Shown here piece by piece: positions 28,367 through 39,099 of a stretch of DNA of 64,000 bases. The stretch spans positions 1-64,000 of the forward strand of contig JAOARP010000048.1 in NCBI GenBank assembly GCA_025210525.1, given 5' to 3'. Made by a program: the position numbers and the translations under genes. Below the pieces are notes generated by a model. That model ran no database searches. It was not told where the DNA came from and worked only from the letters and a program-made list of their open reading frames with translations. Source of the DNA: Marinisporobacter sp. (GTDB lineage: Bacteria; Bacillota; Clostridia; Peptostreptococcales; Thermotaleaceae). How positions within the stretch are numbered: the first letter of the stretch is position 1; the number at the start of each line of letters is the position of its first letter.

Positions 28367-29741
28367 TTAAAAATATTTTTCCGACTTGGTAGATGTCTCC
28401 TGCACCCATTGTTAAAACCAAATCTTTGGGTTGTGCCATGGTCCTTACATATTCGGCTATTTCTTCAAAGTTATTCATGTAAATAACATCTTTATTTTGT
28501 AATTTTATCTTTTCTACTAAATCTTTTGAATGAATTTCTCCAGTATCTTTTTCTCGTGCAGCATAAATATCTGAAATAATAATCTTATCGGCATCAATAA
28601 AAGAATGAGCAAAATCGTTTAAAAGTGCTTTTGTACGAGTATAAGTATGAGGCTGGAATATACACCATAATTGATTGTGAGGTACATTCCTTGCAGCTTT
28701 TAGGGTTGCTTTTATTTCTGTAGGATGATGGGCATAATCATCAACCACTGTGATGTCTCCTAAAGTTCCTAGTAAATCAAATCTTCTATGTGTTCCATGG
28801 AAAAGCTTAAGATTTTTAATGATCATTTCCACGGGGACACCTAAAGTATGACAACAAGCAATAGCAGCTAATGCATTGTCTACATTATGCTTACCAGGAA
28901 TACTTAATTCAAAAGTTCCTAAAGACTTATTTTTATGGAACACATCAAAGCTTGCAAAGCCTTTTTCATTAAACTCTATATTTTTTGTAAAGTAATCACA
29001 AGTTGCATTTGAGCCGTAAGTGATGGTTGGGCAATCAACTTTAGAAAGTACCTTCTCAACATTTGGATCATCCTTAAAGGCAATGAGAAAACCGTTTTTA
29101 GGAATAAGCTTTGCAAATTGTATGAAGGTATTGATAATATGGTCTAAATCCTTAAAATAATCTAAATGATCTTCATCAATATTTAAAATAATACCAATAT
29201 TTGGGAAGAACTTTAAAAAGCTTCCTACATATTCACAGGCTTCTGTAATGAAATATTCACCATTTCCTACCTTTACATTTCCTCCTATTTCATCTAATTC
29301 CCCACCTACAAGGATGGTAGGATCAAAATCGCTGTATTCTAAGATAAGAGAAACCATACTAGTAGTAGTTGTTTTTCCGTGTGTTCCTGAAATGGCAATG
29401 CTTTTCTTGAATTTTTTCATTAAAAGACCTAGCATTTCAGCCCTTGAAACAATAGGAATGTTTTTTTTCTTTGCTTTCATCAGTTCTGGATGATCATTTT
29501 TTACAGCAGCTGTATAAACAACTAAATTACAATCAGGTAAATGATTTTCATCATGTCCGATAGCAATATTTGCACCTTTGTTTGAGAGCTTTTCAGTAAT
29601 GCTTGAGGCTTTCATATCAGACCCAGATACTTTGTAGCCAAAGGTAAGGAGGACTTCAGCAATGGCACTCATACTTATTCCACCAATACCAATAAAATGG
29701 ATATGGTTTACATCGTGTTTGTCTAAATTAAAATCAATCAT
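28353..29741 (-). CDS. murC: UDP-N-acetylmuramate--L-alanine ligase
   Basis: A 462-aa ATP-dependent ligase that adds L-alanine to UDP-MurNAc, the first peptide-forming step of peptidoglycan. The N-terminal [17 protein letters not shown] Rossmann turn, the ATP loop [13 protein letters not shown] near 112, [10 protein letters not shown] and the C-terminal [10 protein letters not shown] motif are visible. The start at 29741 follows TTGGAGGAGAAATATTT. The length is normal for MurC. Confidence 0.97.
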   Translation of the reverse strand: MIDFNLDKHDVNHIHFIGIGGISMSAIAEVLLTFGYKVSGSDMKASSITEKLSNKGANIAIGHDENHLPDCNLVVYTAAVKNDHPELMKAKKKNIPIVSRAEMLGLLMKKFKKSIAISGTHGKTTTTSMVSLILEYSDFDPTILVGGELDEIGGNVKVGNGEYFITEACEYVGSFLKFFPNIGIILNIDEDHLDYFKDLDHIINTFIQFAKLIPKNGFLIAFKDDPNVEKVLSKVDCPTITYGSNATCDYFTKNIEFNEKGFASFDVFHKNKSLGTFELSIPGKHNVDNALAAIACCHTLGVPVEMIIKNLKLFHGTHRRFDLLGTLGDITVVDDYAHHPTEIKATLKAARNVPHNQLWCIFQPHTYTRTKALLNDFAHSFIDADKIIISDIYAAREKDTGEIHSKDLVEKIKLQNKDVIYMNNFEEIAEYVRTMAQPKDLVLTMGAGDIYQVGKIFLNKKG

Positions 29742-29913
29742 AAATATTTCTCCTCCAATAAAAAGTGAATTTCTTTTATTATTACCATATTCATGCAAAT
29801 CTATAGATATTTCTCAAAAATGAAAAGGACAAAATAAAAAATATAGTGAAATTATACCACAAAAATTTTTAGGGGAAAGGAAAAAAGAAAAAATACTGGT
29901 TGAATAATTTTGT

Positions 29914-29958
29914 AATACCGAATAAAATTATATACAAATAATAAAAATATTCGGATAG
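29914..29958. promoter_or_regulatory. Two inverted PurBoxes before purR
   Basis: AATACCGAATAAA (29914-29926), and on the other strand CTATCCGAATATT (29946-29958), resemble the PurBox AWWWCCGAACWWT at 11 of 13 positions each. They face each other across 19 bp and lie directly before purR. This suggests autoregulation sensed through PRPP. Confidence 0.6.
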
Positions 29959-29971
29959 GGAGAGTAAAAAG

Positions 29972-30787
29972 ATGAAAATAAAGAGAAATGGAAGAATTGG
30001 AGCTTTGGTTAAGATTCTTAATGATCATCCAAATAAAATTTTTACTTTAAATTATTTTACAAATAAATTTAATGCAGCAAAATCAAGTATTAGTGAAGAT
30101 ATTGTTGTAGCAAAGAAGTTGATGGAAGATTTGAAATTAGGGAAAATAGAAACCATCTCAGGTGCTGCAGGAGGCGTAAAGTATATTCCTTTAATAAGCA
30201 AGGAGGATACAAAAGAGATTTTAGAGAGCGTATGTGAAAAACTTGCAGAAACAAATAGGATTATTCCAGGAGATTTCCTTTATATGGCAGATATTATTTA
30301 TAATCCAACCATTGTTAGAAAATTAGGAGAAATATTTGCTACTCAGTTTGCAGAAAAAAAGATAGATTGTGTAGTAACTGTTGAGACAAAAGGAATTCCT
30401 ATAGCACTTATGACAGCCAATGCACTAAACGTGCCTCTTATTATCTTAAGGAGAGATAGTAAAGTTACAGAAGGATCTACTGTAAGTATCAATTATTTAT
30501 CAGGGTCTACTGGAAAGATCCAAACCATGTCTATCTCTAAAAGAGCCATTAAGACAGGAGCAAATGTTATCATTATTGATGATTTTATGAAAGCTGGGGG
30601 TACGGCAAAAGGCATGATAGATATGATGAAAGAATTTGAAGCGGATGTAGTTGGAATAGGAGTTATGATTGCAACAAAAGAGCCTAAGGAGAAAGTAGTG
30701 AAGGATTATGTTCCGTTACTTATATTAGATCAGGTAGATGAGAAGAATAAAATTATAAATATATATGCAAATGAACGATTAATATAA
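29972..30787 (+). CDS. purR: Pur operon repressor
   Basis: A 271-aa repressor with an N-terminal winged helix (1-75) and a phosphoribosyltransferase-type domain that binds PRPP. The PRPP loop VIIIDDFMKAGGTAKGM lies near residue 192. The VETKGIPIALMTANAL segment lies near 130. The start follows AGGGAGAGTAAAAAG. As in Bacillus it begins the purR-spoVG-glmU-prs order, though ridA/yabJ is absent. Confidence 0.95.
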   Translation: MKIKRNGRIGALVKILNDHPNKIFTLNYFTNKFNAAKSSISEDIVVAKKLMEDLKLGKIETISGAAGGVKYIPLISKEDTKEILESVCEKLAETNRIIPGDFLYMADIIYNPTIVRKLGEIFATQFAEKKIDCVVTVETKGIPIALMTANALNVPLIILRRDSKVTEGSTVSINYLSGSTGKIQTMSISKRAIKTGANVIIIDDFMKAGGTAKGMIDMMKEFEADVVGIGVMIATKEPKEKVVKDYVPLLILDQVDEKNKIINIYANERLI

Positions 30788-30814
30788 AAGATTCTAAATT
30801 TTTACAAAATAAAA

Positions 30815-30843
30815 GAAGGAAATTAAGAATATTTGGAGAATAT
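30815..30843 (+). promoter_or_regulatory. Sigma-H-type promoter of spoVG
   Basis: GAAGGAAAT (30815-30823), 12 bp, then GAGAATAT (30836-30843), matches the Bacillus sigma-H consensus RNAGGAWWW-N11/12-RNGAATWW at every position. The spoVG gene of Bacillus is a classic sigma-H target. Confidence 0.75.
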
Positions 30844-30885
30844 GTTATTCAACTCGTAAGTTGAGACTGGGAAGGTGGTGAGAAT

Positions 30886-31152
30886 ATGGAGGTTACTGAT
30901 GTACGTGTACGTAAAATCAGTGATGAAGGCAAGATGAAAGCCATAGTATCAGTAACTTTTGACAACGAATTTGTAGTCCACGATATAAAAATTATTGAGG
31001 GACAGAATGGGTTGTTTATTGCTATGCCTAGTAGAAAGATAGGAGAAGGAGACTTTAGAGATATTGCCCATCCTATCAATTCAGAAACTAGGGCCAAACT
31101 TCAAGAACATATATTTGCCGAATATGAAAAAGTGAAAAACAAAGAAGAATAA
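30886..31152 (+). CDS. spoVG: Septation / RNA-binding regulator SpoVG
   Basis: An 88-aa protein with the characteristic opening [25 protein letters not shown] and the central LFIAMPSRK segment. SpoVG binds nucleic acids and influences asymmetric septation and envelope genes. RBS GGAAGGTGGTGAGAAT. An upstream hairpin CAACT-CGTA-AGTTG lies in the leader. Confidence 0.96.
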   Translation: MEVTDVRVRKISDEGKMKAIVSVTFDNEFVVHDIKIIEGQNGLFIAMPSRKIGEGDFRDIAHPINSETRAKLQEHIFAEYEKVKNKEE

Positions 31153-31177
31153 GAACTACATTAATTAAATAAGGGAC

Positions 31178-31222
31178 AAACCCTTTTGGACAGATCATCA
31201 TCCAAAGGGGTTTTCTTTTTTT
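31178..31222 (+). terminator. Terminator after spoVG
   Basis: AAACCCTTTTGGA (31178-31190) pairs with TCCAAAGGGGTTT (31201-31213), then a long T-rich tract. Confidence 0.88.
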
Positions 31223-31374
31223 TTGAGTTCTTTTAGTATGTTAAAAAAAATGATATACTAAATGACGGATAAGGATATATTTTATAATAAACAAAAATTG
31301 TCGTAATAGATAGAAAAAAATTTAATTTTGCAACCAATCATTTATAAAATCATGTATAATAAGGAGTGGTATAG

Positions 31375-32754
31375 ATGAGTAATCTTACGGCTGTTATATT
31401 AGCAGCAGGAGCGGGAACAAGAATGAAGTCAAAACTACCAAAGGTTTTACATGTTGTTAGTGGAAAACCTATGGTAGAACATATTATTGACGCAGCAGAA
31501 GAAGTAAATGTTCATGAAAGTATTGTAGTAATCGGACATAAAGGAGAAGAAGTAAAGAAAGCTATTAAACATAGAGGGGTAGATTTTGCCCTTCAAAAAG
31601 AACAATTAGGAACTGGGCATGCAGTGATGCAGGCAGAGGATTTTCTAAAAGATGAAGGATATGTGTTACTTTTATGTGGAGATACTCCTCTAATCAAAGG
31701 ACATACCTTACAGGAGTTAATAGATTTTCATATAAAAGGTGATTTCCAAGGAACTATTTTGACTGCAGATTTTGAAAATCCTAAAGGTTATGGTAGAATT
31801 GTTCGGGATGAAGAAGGAAATGTAGTAAAAATTGTAGAAGAAAAAGATGCAAATGAACAAGAAAAGAGAATTACAGAAATAAATTCAGGCATGTATTGCT
31901 ATGATTCAAAATTATTAAAAGAAGCCCTTAAAAAAATTACTAATAATAATGAACAGCAGGAGTACTATATTACAGATGTAATTGAGATCTTAAAAAAAGA
32001 AGGACATAAAGTAGGTGCTTTTAAGGCTGAAGACAAAGCAGAAATTATGGGAGTCAATTCAAGAGTACAGCTTGCGTGTGCTGAAGGGGTTATGAGAGAA
32101 AGAATTTTAACAAAACATATGGAAGAAGGGGTAACCATTGTTGACCCTAAAAACACCTATGTTGAAAAAAGTGTAAAGATTGGAATGGATACAATTCTTC
32201 ATCCAGGGGTTATTCTTAAAGGAAATACTGAAATCGGTGAAGATTGTATCATAGGACACAATACACGTATTGAGAATTCTATTATAAAAAATGAAGTACA
32301 AATTCAAAGCTCAACCATTATGAATAGTTTTGTAGATGAAGGATGTACAATAGGACCTTATGCTTATTTGAGACCAAACAGTAAATTAGGGAAAAAAGTG
32401 AAAATTGGAGATTTTGTGGAAGTAAAGAATTCTATTATTGATGATGGATCAAAAGCATCCCATCTAGCTTATGTGGGAGATGCAGAAGTTGGAAAGAATG
32501 TAAATATAGGCTGTGGTGTAGTGTTTGTTAACTATGATGGTAAAAATAAACATAAATCCATCGTTGAAGATAATGCTTTTGTAGGAAGTAATGTAAACTT
32601 AGTTGCTCCCGTTGTAATAAGAAAGGGAGGGTATGTTGCAACTGGGTCTACTATTACGAAGGAAGTTCCAGAAGGAGCTTTATCTGTAGCAAGAGAAAAA
32701 CAAAAGAATATAGCTGGATGGGTAGAAAGAAAAGGCTTATTAAAAAAAGATTAA
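31375..32754 (+). CDS. glmU: Bifunctional UDP-GlcNAc pyrophosphorylase / GlcN-1-P acetyltransferase
   Basis: A 459-aa enzyme that makes UDP-GlcNAc for the cell wall. The uridyltransferase domain begins AVILAAGAGTRMKSKLPKVLH; the C-terminal left-handed beta helix (about 250-440) shows hexapeptide repeats such as IGPYAYLRP and HLAYVGDAEVG. The start follows AAGGAGTGGTATAG. It is followed by prs after 17 bp, an operon conserved in Firmicutes. Confidence 0.97.
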   Translation: MSNLTAVILAAGAGTRMKSKLPKVLHVVSGKPMVEHIIDAAEEVNVHESIVVIGHKGEEVKKAIKHRGVDFALQKEQLGTGHAVMQAEDFLKDEGYVLLLCGDTPLIKGHTLQELIDFHIKGDFQGTILTADFENPKGYGRIVRDEEGNVVKIVEEKDANEQEKRITEINSGMYCYDSKLLKEALKKITNNNEQQEYYITDVIEILKKEGHKVGAFKAEDKAEIMGVNSRVQLACAEGVMRERILTKHMEEGVTIVDPKNTYVEKSVKIGMDTILHPGVILKGNTEIGEDCIIGHNTRIENSIIKNEVQIQSSTIMNSFVDEGCTIGPYAYLRPNSKLGKKVKIGDFVEVKNSIIDDGSKASHLAYVGDAEVGKNVNIGCGVVFVNYDGKNKHKSIVEDNAFVGSNVNLVAPVVIRKGGYVATGSTITKEVPEGALSVAREKQKNIAGWVERKGLLKKD

Positions 32755-32771
32755 TTTAGGGAGGAACAAAA

Positions 32772-33722
32772 ATGAATATCAATGGACAAGAGATAAAAGT
32801 TTTTGCTGGAAATGCCAGTAAAGATTTAGCTCTTAAGATTTGTGAAAGCTTAGGTGTAACTTTAGGGGATGCTGAAGTAGGATCTTTTAGTGATGGAGAG
32901 ATTTCTGTAAATATTACAGAAACAGTAAGAGGTGCAGATGTATTTGTTGTACAGTCTACATGCGCACCTGTTGTGAATAGACATTTAATGGAACTACTAA
33001 TCATGATTGATGCATTAAAGCGTGCTTCTGCTGGTAGAATAACAGCTGTTATACCATACTATGGTTATGCAAGACAAGATAGAAAAGCAAAAGCGAGAGA
33101 TCCAATTACTGCAAAGCTTGTAGCAGATCTTATTACTAGTGCAGGAGCAGATCGTGTTCTTACAATGGATTTACATGCTGCACAAATTCAAGGATATTTT
33201 AATATTCCTGTAGATCATCTTTTAGGTGTTCCTATTTTAGCAAAACATTTTAAAAAGCTTGAGTTAGAAGATGTGGTAGTCGTATCTCCTGACCTTGGAA
33301 GTGTTACAAGAGCTAGAAACTTTGCGAATATATTAGATGCACCAATTGCTATTATTGATAAAAGAAGACCAAAAGCAAATGTTTCAGAGGTTATGAATAT
33401 TATTGGTGATATAGAAGGTAAAAATGTTATTTTAGTAGATGATATGATTGATACAGCAGGAACGATTACAAATGGAGCAAAAGCATTAAAAGATTTTGGT
33501 GCTAAAGAAGTTTATGCTTGTTGTACGCATCCTGTTTTATCAGGACCAGCTATAGAGAGAATAAAAGATTCTGTAATAAAAGAGCTTGTTATATTAGACA
33601 CGATTAAATTAGCAGAAGAAAAGAAATTAGATAATATAAAAACTTTATCTGTAGCAGATATTTTTGCAGAAGCTATTAGAAGAATCTACGAAAATGAATC
33701 TGTAAGTAAATTATTTGGCTAA
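32772..33722 (+). CDS. prs: Ribose-phosphate pyrophosphokinase
   Basis: A 316-aa PRPP synthetase. [10 protein letters not shown] opens the ATP region. The [13 protein letters not shown] segment, [18 protein letters not shown] near 130 and the ribose-5-phosphate loop [13 protein letters not shown] near 218 are canonical. RBS TTAGGGAGGAACAAAA. PRPP is the co-effector of PurR encoded 3 kb upstream. Confidence 0.97.
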   Translation: MNINGQEIKVFAGNASKDLALKICESLGVTLGDAEVGSFSDGEISVNITETVRGADVFVVQSTCAPVVNRHLMELLIMIDALKRASAGRITAVIPYYGYARQDRKAKARDPITAKLVADLITSAGADRVLTMDLHAAQIQGYFNIPVDHLLGVPILAKHFKKLELEDVVVVSPDLGSVTRARNFANILDAPIAIIDKRRPKANVSEVMNIIGDIEGKNVILVDDMIDTAGTITNGAKALKDFGAKEVYACCTHPVLSGPAIERIKDSVIKELVILDTIKLAEEKKLDNIKTLSVADIFAEAIRRIYENESVSKLFG

Positions 33723-33723
33723 T

Positions 33724-33756
33724 AAAAAGTGGAGAATTTCTCCACTTTTTATATTT
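33724..33756 (+). terminator. Terminator after glmU-prs
   Basis: AAAAAGTGGAGA-ATT-TCTCCACTTTTT is followed by ATATTTTTT. Confidence 0.88.
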
Positions 33757-33893
33757 TTTGATGAAGTGAGAGTTTATTAGAGGATTATAAAGACAATTCT
33801 TTAGTATAGAGATTTTTAACTTGTGATATGAATAGTCAGAGGGATATATGATATAATAGTCTAGAAATTGTAAATAAAGAAAGGATGCATAAT

Positions 33894-34451
33894 ATGCTTG
33901 TAGTAGTTGGTTTAGGGAACCCAGGAAAACAATACGATGGAACAAGACATAATGTTGGATTTGATACAATTGATTATTTAGCAGATAGAAATAATATCAG
34001 TATGAATAAGGTAAAATACAAGGCAGTAATAGGAGAAGGATTTATTGGGCGTGAAAAGGTTATGCTAGTGAAGCCTCAAACTTATATGAATTTAAGTGGA
34101 AGAAGTGTGCGTGAAATTGTAAATTTCTATAAGCTTTCTATAGAAGATTTAATCGTTATTTATGATGATATAGATACAGAGGTAGGAAAATTAAGAATTA
34201 GAAAAAAAGGAAGTGCAGGAACTCATAATGGTATGAAATCTATTATTTATGAGATACAATCAGACCAATTCTCGCGAGTAAGGATTGGTATTGGAAAGCC
34301 ACAATATGGAAATCTTGCGGATTTTGTATTAGGTAAATTTTCAAAAGAAGATAGATCCTTTATCAATGAAAGTGTAAAAAGGTCAGCAGAAGCTGTAGAA
34401 ACCTTAATCAGTGAGGGAATAGAGCTAGCCATGAATAGATATAATGGTTAA
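33894..34451 (+). CDS. pth: Peptidyl-tRNA hydrolase
   Basis: A 185-aa enzyme that recycles peptidyl-tRNA dropped from ribosomes. [25 protein letters not shown] contains the catalytic asparagine and histidine in its GNPG and RHNVG parts. [10 protein letters not shown] and [23 protein letters not shown] parts follow. The start at 33894 is eight bases after AAAGGA; an ATG nine bases earlier overlaps the ribosome site. Confidence 0.96.
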   Translation: MLVVVGLGNPGKQYDGTRHNVGFDTIDYLADRNNISMNKVKYKAVIGEGFIGREKVMLVKPQTYMNLSGRSVREIVNFYKLSIEDLIVIYDDIDTEVGKLRIRKKGSAGTHNGMKSIIYEIQSDQFSRVRIGIGKPQYGNLADFVLGKFSKEDRSFINESVKRSAEAVETLISEGIELAMNRYNG

Positions 34452-34530
34452 TATAGAATTTTTTATAAATAAGAGTAGGCCCAGGTATAAGATCTGGGCT
34501 TATAGTGCTTTAGTCAACTGAAGGGTGTGA

Positions 34531-37500
34531 ATGATTTTGCAGGAAAATATATTGATCCAAGGCATTAAAAACTTAAAAGCATATGAAGAATTAAAAATAA
34601 GTTTTAATAAAGGATTCAATCCTACTATGGTTCATGGTCTCATGGATTCTCAAATTCCTCACATTGTGTTTGCCATGCATCAATCTTTGCAGAAACAATG
34701 CTTGATTATTACTTACAGTGAGTATCAAGCAAAAAGAATTTATGAAGATTTAAAGTTTTTTATAAAAGATCAAGTTTATTCATATCCTGCCAAGGAATTG
34801 GTATTTTATCATTATGATGCTAAGAGTCATCAAAGGGTTGAAGAACGATTGAAGACCATGATTAAAATGGCAGATGGAGAATCCTGTATTGTTGTAGCAT
34901 CTATTGAAAGCTTGCTTCATAAATTAATGCCAAAGGATGGGTTTAGTAAAAATTTTGCAACTATAAAGTATGGTGAAACAATCGATCTAAAAAAAATAAT
35001 AGCTACTTTTGTTTCTCTAGGATATGAGCGAGTAGATATGGTTGAAGCTAAGGGGCAGTGCAGTATTAGAGGTGGAATTATAGATTTTTTCCCTGTGACG
35101 AGTGAAAACCCCTATAGAATAGAGCTTTTTGATGATGAGATCGATTCTATTCGTACATTTGATATTCACTCTCAGCTGTCTTTAGAAAAATTGAAGGAAG
35201 TTCTTGTGACACCTGCTCAAGAAGTATTATTAGAGAGTGATCAAAAAGAAGACGCCATCAAAAAAATAAGGATAGATTTTGAGAAATACGGGAAGAAGAT
35301 CAAGGGCGATGGATATGGTCGACTAAATGAAAAAATTTCTAATTTTACAGAAAGGCTTGAGATAGAAAATAATCCTCAAGGATTCGAAAAGTATTTGAAT
35401 TATTACTATGATGAGTTAGAATTACTTATTAATTATTTTAAGAAAGATGCGCTTGTTTTTATAGATGAGCCATCTCGGGTGAAAGAAAGGGCTCATACTG
35501 CATACAAAGAGCTTGCAGAAAGTTTTAAGGGGTTATTAGAAAAGGGCGAAGTTCTTCCAATGCAAATAGAGCTTATTACAAATTACGAAAATTTTTTGTA
35601 TGAGTTAAAGAAAAAACATATCTTTATATTAAGTAGTTTACCTAAAAAACATCCTCATTTTGATCCAAAACAGGTTATAAGTTTTTCTTCAAGGATGGCA
35701 CAATCCTTTCATGGGAAAATGGATATTTTCTCAAATGAATTAAAAACCTATAAATATAAAGGATATAAAACTATTTTACTTTGCGAAACAGAAGAGAGAG
35801 GAAGACGGATAGGAGAAAGTTTAAAAGAAAATAGCATTGAAGCTAACTTTATAAAAGATATCCATCAGCCTATTCAATCTGGGCAGACTTTTATTATTGA
35901 GGGACATTTAACTAAAGGGTTTGAGTATATTGATAGTAAATTATTAGTCATCACAGAAGATGAAATCTTTGGAAAAGCCAAAAGAAAAAGAGCAGCTAAG
36001 AAAAGAAAAGATGCTAGACCTATTAAATCTTTTATAGACTTAAATATAGGAGACTATGTTGTTCATGAAAATCATGGTGTTGGAAAATATATAGGTGTAG
36101 AGCAATTGAAGGTCGAGGGAGCTAAAAAAGATTATTTAAAGATAAAATATTCTGGAGAAGATATATTGTATGTGCCAATTGAGCAGATGGATATGGTACA
36201 AAAATATATTGGTTCTGATGCAGCAAAGCCTAGATTAAATAAATTAGGGACGTCTGAATGGAAAAAAACAAAAGCGAAGGCAAAAGGATCTATTGTAGAT
36301 ATGGCAAAGGATTTACTCAAATTAAGTGCCATTCGGAAAGAGAAAAAAGGATATGCTTTTTCGAAAGATACTCCTTGGCAGAGTCAATTTGAGGATAATT
36401 TTCCTTATGAAGAAACACCGGATCAATTGAGATGTATAAAAGAATTAAAAGTAGATATGGAAAAATCTATTCCAATGGATCGACTTCTTTGTGGAGATGT
36501 TGGCTATGGCAAGACGGAGGTCGCTGTAAGAGGGGCTTTTAAATGTGTTATGGATGGAAAACAAGTAGCTTTTTTAGTACCTACAACAATTCTTGCACAG
36601 CAACACTATAATACATTTATGAATAGATTTAGGGATTTTCCTATTACGATAGAAATGTTAAGTAGATTTAAGACGGAAAAAGAGCAAGAAGAAATTATTA
36701 AAAAAATGCGGGCAGGAGCTGTAGATATTCTTATAGGAACCCATCGTTTGATATCAAAGGATATTGCTTTTAAAGATATTGGTCTTTTGATTATTGATGA
36801 AGAACAAAGATTTGGTGTACAACATAAAGAAGCTTTAAAACATATTCGAAAAAATGTAGATGTTTTAACTTTAACAGCAACGCCTATTCCTAGAACACTT
36901 CATATGTCTCTTATTGGACTTAGGGATATGAGTGTTATTGAAGACCCACCTGAAGAAAGATATCCAGTCCAGACTTATGTAATAGAGTATAACGAAGAGA
37001 TGATCAGAGATGCTATATTAAGAGAAATGGGAAGAGGAGGACAAATTTACTTTGTATTCAATCGAGTAAAAGGTATTCAGCAAATGGCATCAAGAATAAG
37101 AGAACTTGTTCCAGATGCAAGGGTAGCTGTAGGTCATGGACAAATGAGTGAAAGACAATTAGAAAATATCATGCTTGATTTTATGAATGGAGAGTACGAT
37201 ATATTAGTTTGTACAACCATCATAGAGACAGGGCTTGATATATCTAATGTGAACACGATTATTATATACGATGGGGACAAGATGGGACTTTCTCAGCTTT
37301 ATCAGCTAAGAGGTAGAGTTGGGAGATCAAATCGTTTAGCTTATGCTTATCTTACTTATCAAAAGGATAAGATCCTCACAGAGGTTGCAGAAAAAAGACT
37401 AAAGGCCATTAAGGAATTTACTGAATTTGGATCAGGTTTTAAAATAGCTATGAGGGACCTTGAAATAAGAGGTGCAGGGAATCTTTTAGGAAGTCAACAA

Positions 37501-38055
37501 CATGGACACATGGCAGCTATTGGATATGATTTATACTGTAAACTATTAGAGGATACAGTAAGGGAAATGAAGGGAGAAGAAATACAAGAAGTACCAGATA
37601 CGTCTATAGAAATCAATGTAAATGCCTTTATCCCAGAAAAATATATTACGAATGAAAGTCATAAACTAGAAATATACAAAAAAATTGCGGCTATTCGAGA
37701 TCAGCAAGATGTATATGATTTAGAAGAGGAGATAGAAGATCGGTTTGGAAATATACCAGAGGCTGTAATGAATTTAATATCGATTGCATATATTAAAGCT
37801 ATGGCACAAAAAATAGGAATTATTCATATTACAGAAACTGAGACCCATGCTAAATTTATTTTTGATAAAGCTAGCAGAATGAATCCTCTCATGATCAGTG
37901 AAATGATTGGATTCTATGGAAGTAGGATTGATGTAAATGTAGGAAATATGCCTCATATAAGGATAAAATATTATTTTTATAATAAAAGATTAAAAGAAGT
38001 AAGGAATTGCCTAGAAAAAATTAATAGTTTCAATAAAAATGAAATTCAGTTATAA
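34531..38055 (+). CDS. mfd: Transcription-repair coupling factor
   Basis: A 1174-aa translocase that removes RNA polymerase stalled at DNA damage and recruits UvrA. The UvrB-homology region spans about 1-350. The RNA-polymerase-interacting domain begins near 500 (GDYVVHENHGVGKYIGVE). The helicase motor has Walker A GDVGYGKTEVA near 652 and DEEQRFGV near 757. RGRVGRSNRLAYAYL follows near 928, and the C-terminal UvrA-binding domain ends the protein. The length and order match the family and the Bacillus neighbourhood pth-mfd-spoVT. Confidence 0.97.
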   Translation: MILQENILIQGIKNLKAYEELKISFNKGFNPTMVHGLMDSQIPHIVFAMHQSLQKQCLIITYSEYQAKRIYEDLKFFIKDQVYSYPAKELVFYHYDAKSHQRVEERLKTMIKMADGESCIVVASIESLLHKLMPKDGFSKNFATIKYGETIDLKKIIATFVSLGYERVDMVEAKGQCSIRGGIIDFFPVTSENPYRIELFDDEIDSIRTFDIHSQLSLEKLKEVLVTPAQEVLLESDQKEDAIKKIRIDFEKYGKKIKGDGYGRLNEKISNFTERLEIENNPQGFEKYLNYYYDELELLINYFKKDALVFIDEPSRVKERAHTAYKELAESFKGLLEKGEVLPMQIELITNYENFLYELKKKHIFILSSLPKKHPHFDPKQVISFSSRMAQSFHGKMDIFSNELKTYKYKGYKTILLCETEERGRRIGESLKENSIEANFIKDIHQPIQSGQTFIIEGHLTKGFEYIDSKLLVITEDEIFGKAKRKRAAKKRKDARPIKSFIDLNIGDYVVHENHGVGKYIGVEQLKVEGAKKDYLKIKYSGEDILYVPIEQMDMVQKYIGSDAAKPRLNKLGTSEWKKTKAKAKGSIVDMAKDLLKLSAIRKEKKGYAFSKDTPWQSQFEDNFPYEETPDQLRCIKELKVDMEKSIPMDRLLCGDVGYGKTEVAVRGAFKCVMDGKQVAFLVPTTILAQQHYNTFMNRFRDFPITIEMLSRFKTEKEQEEIIKKMRAGAVDILIGTHRLISKDIAFKDIGLLIIDEEQRFGVQHKEALKHIRKNVDVLTLTATPIPRTLHMSLIGLRDMSVIEDPPEERYPVQTYVIEYNEEMIRDAILREMGRGGQIYFVFNRVKGIQQMASRIRELVPDARVAVGHGQMSERQLENIMLDFMNGEYDILVCTTIIETGLDISNVNTIIIYDGDKMGLSQLYQLRGRVGRSNRLAYAYLTYQKDKILTEVAEKRLKAIKEFTEFGSGFKIAMRDLEIRGAGNLLGSQQHGHMAAIGYDLYCKLLEDTVREMKGEEIQEVPDTSIEINVNAFIPEKYITNESHKLEIYKKIAAIRDQQDVYDLEEEIEDRFGNIPEAVMNLISIAYIKAMAQKIGIIHITETETHAKFIFDKASRMNPLMISEMIGFYGSRIDVNVGNMPHIRIKYYFYNKRLKEVRNCLEKINSFNKNEIQL

Positions 38056-38097
38056 TAGACTTTAGGGAAAATATGTATATAGTAGGGAGAGGATCTT

Positions 38098-39066
38098 GTG
38101 AAATCCATAAGAACAAAAAGAAAAACTTTTTTTGTCATATTGTTATCCTTAACGCTTATTTTTGCATTAGGATGTACAAAAGAAAAAGTAAATGAAAAAG
38201 ATATTGTAGCAAAAGTAGGAGATGAAGTCATTAGTAAAGATGTATATAACAAAAAATTGACTTTTATCAAAAAAACAGTTGAGAGCCAGTATGGAGATAA
38301 GATTTGGAGTATGGATATGGGTGGAAAAACTTATCTTCAGATTGTACAAGAAAAGGTACTTGATCAAATGATTGATGAGCAAGCTATTATGGAGTATATG
38401 AAAAAAGAAAAAATTAAGGTAGATGAGAAGGAAGTTGAAGATCAGTATAAAGCTTATATGGATAGTATGAAAGGGCAAGAAGCTGCAGAAAAGTTTTTAA
38501 AGGAATTGAATGAATTAGGAATAGATGAAACCTTCTTAAAGGAACAAATGAAAACAGACCTTTATGTAAGCAAGTTTCAAGAAAACATTGTTAAAGGATT
38601 AGATTTAACAGATGAAACATTAAAAAAATATTATGATGAGCATATAAAAGAGTATAAAACTGAACAAGTGAAAGCAAGTCATATATTAGTAGAGACAGAA
38701 GAAAAAGCAAAAGAGTTATTGAAAAAGGTAAAAAATGGAGATGATTTTGCTGAACTTGCAAAAGAAAATTCTACATGTCCTTCTAAAGAAAAAGGAGGAG
38801 ATTTAGGATATTTCCAAAGAGGACAAATGGTACCAGAGTTTGATCAAGTAGCTTTTTCCTTAAAAGTAGGAGAAGTAAGCGATGTGGTTAAGACACAATT
38901 TGGTTATCATATTATTAAACTAATGGATAAAAAAGAAGAAACCTTAAAATTTGAAGAAGTAAGAGGTCAAATTGAAAGAGGTATTATTGAACCTGCCATA
39001 ATGGAAAAAATGGATGAAGTGAAAAAATCAATAAAAGTTGAAAAGTTTTTAGAGAATATTAAATAA
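38098..39066 (+). CDS. prsA: PrsA-like foldase lipoprotein (parvulin PPIase)
   Basis: A 322-aa lipoprotein. The signal peptide ends in a lipobox ALGC near residue 23. A SurA-like N region (about 35-180) precedes a parvulin rotamase domain with KASHILVETEEKAKEL, AKENSTCPSKEKGGDLGYF and FGYHIIKLMDK. It helps exported proteins fold on the outer side of the membrane. The start is GTG after GGGAGAGGATCTT. It lies in the mfd-spoVT interval, where Bacillus subtilis has no such gene. Confidence 0.93.
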   Translation: MKSIRTKRKTFFVILLSLTLIFALGCTKEKVNEKDIVAKVGDEVISKDVYNKKLTFIKKTVESQYGDKIWSMDMGGKTYLQIVQEKVLDQMIDEQAIMEYMKKEKIKVDEKEVEDQYKAYMDSMKGQEAAEKFLKELNELGIDETFLKEQMKTDLYVSKFQENIVKGLDLTDETLKKYYDEHIKEYKTEQVKASHILVETEEKAKELLKKVKNGDDFAELAKENSTCPSKEKGGDLGYFQRGQMVPEFDQVAFSLKVGEVSDVVKTQFGYHIIKLMDKKEETLKFEEVRGQIERGIIEPAIMEKMDEVKKSIKVEKFLENIK

Positions 39067-39099
39067 ACCTGTGCTAAGCGCAGGTTTATTTATTTTTTG
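39064..39099 (+). terminator. Terminator after prsA
   Basis: AAACCTGTGC-TAA-GCGCAGGTTT is followed by ATTTATTTTTT. Confidence 0.88.

Noticed and set aside
34476-34501. Hairpin GCCCAG...CTGGGC between pth and mfd
   Set aside because: The stem is short and no T run follows, so it was not called a terminator.
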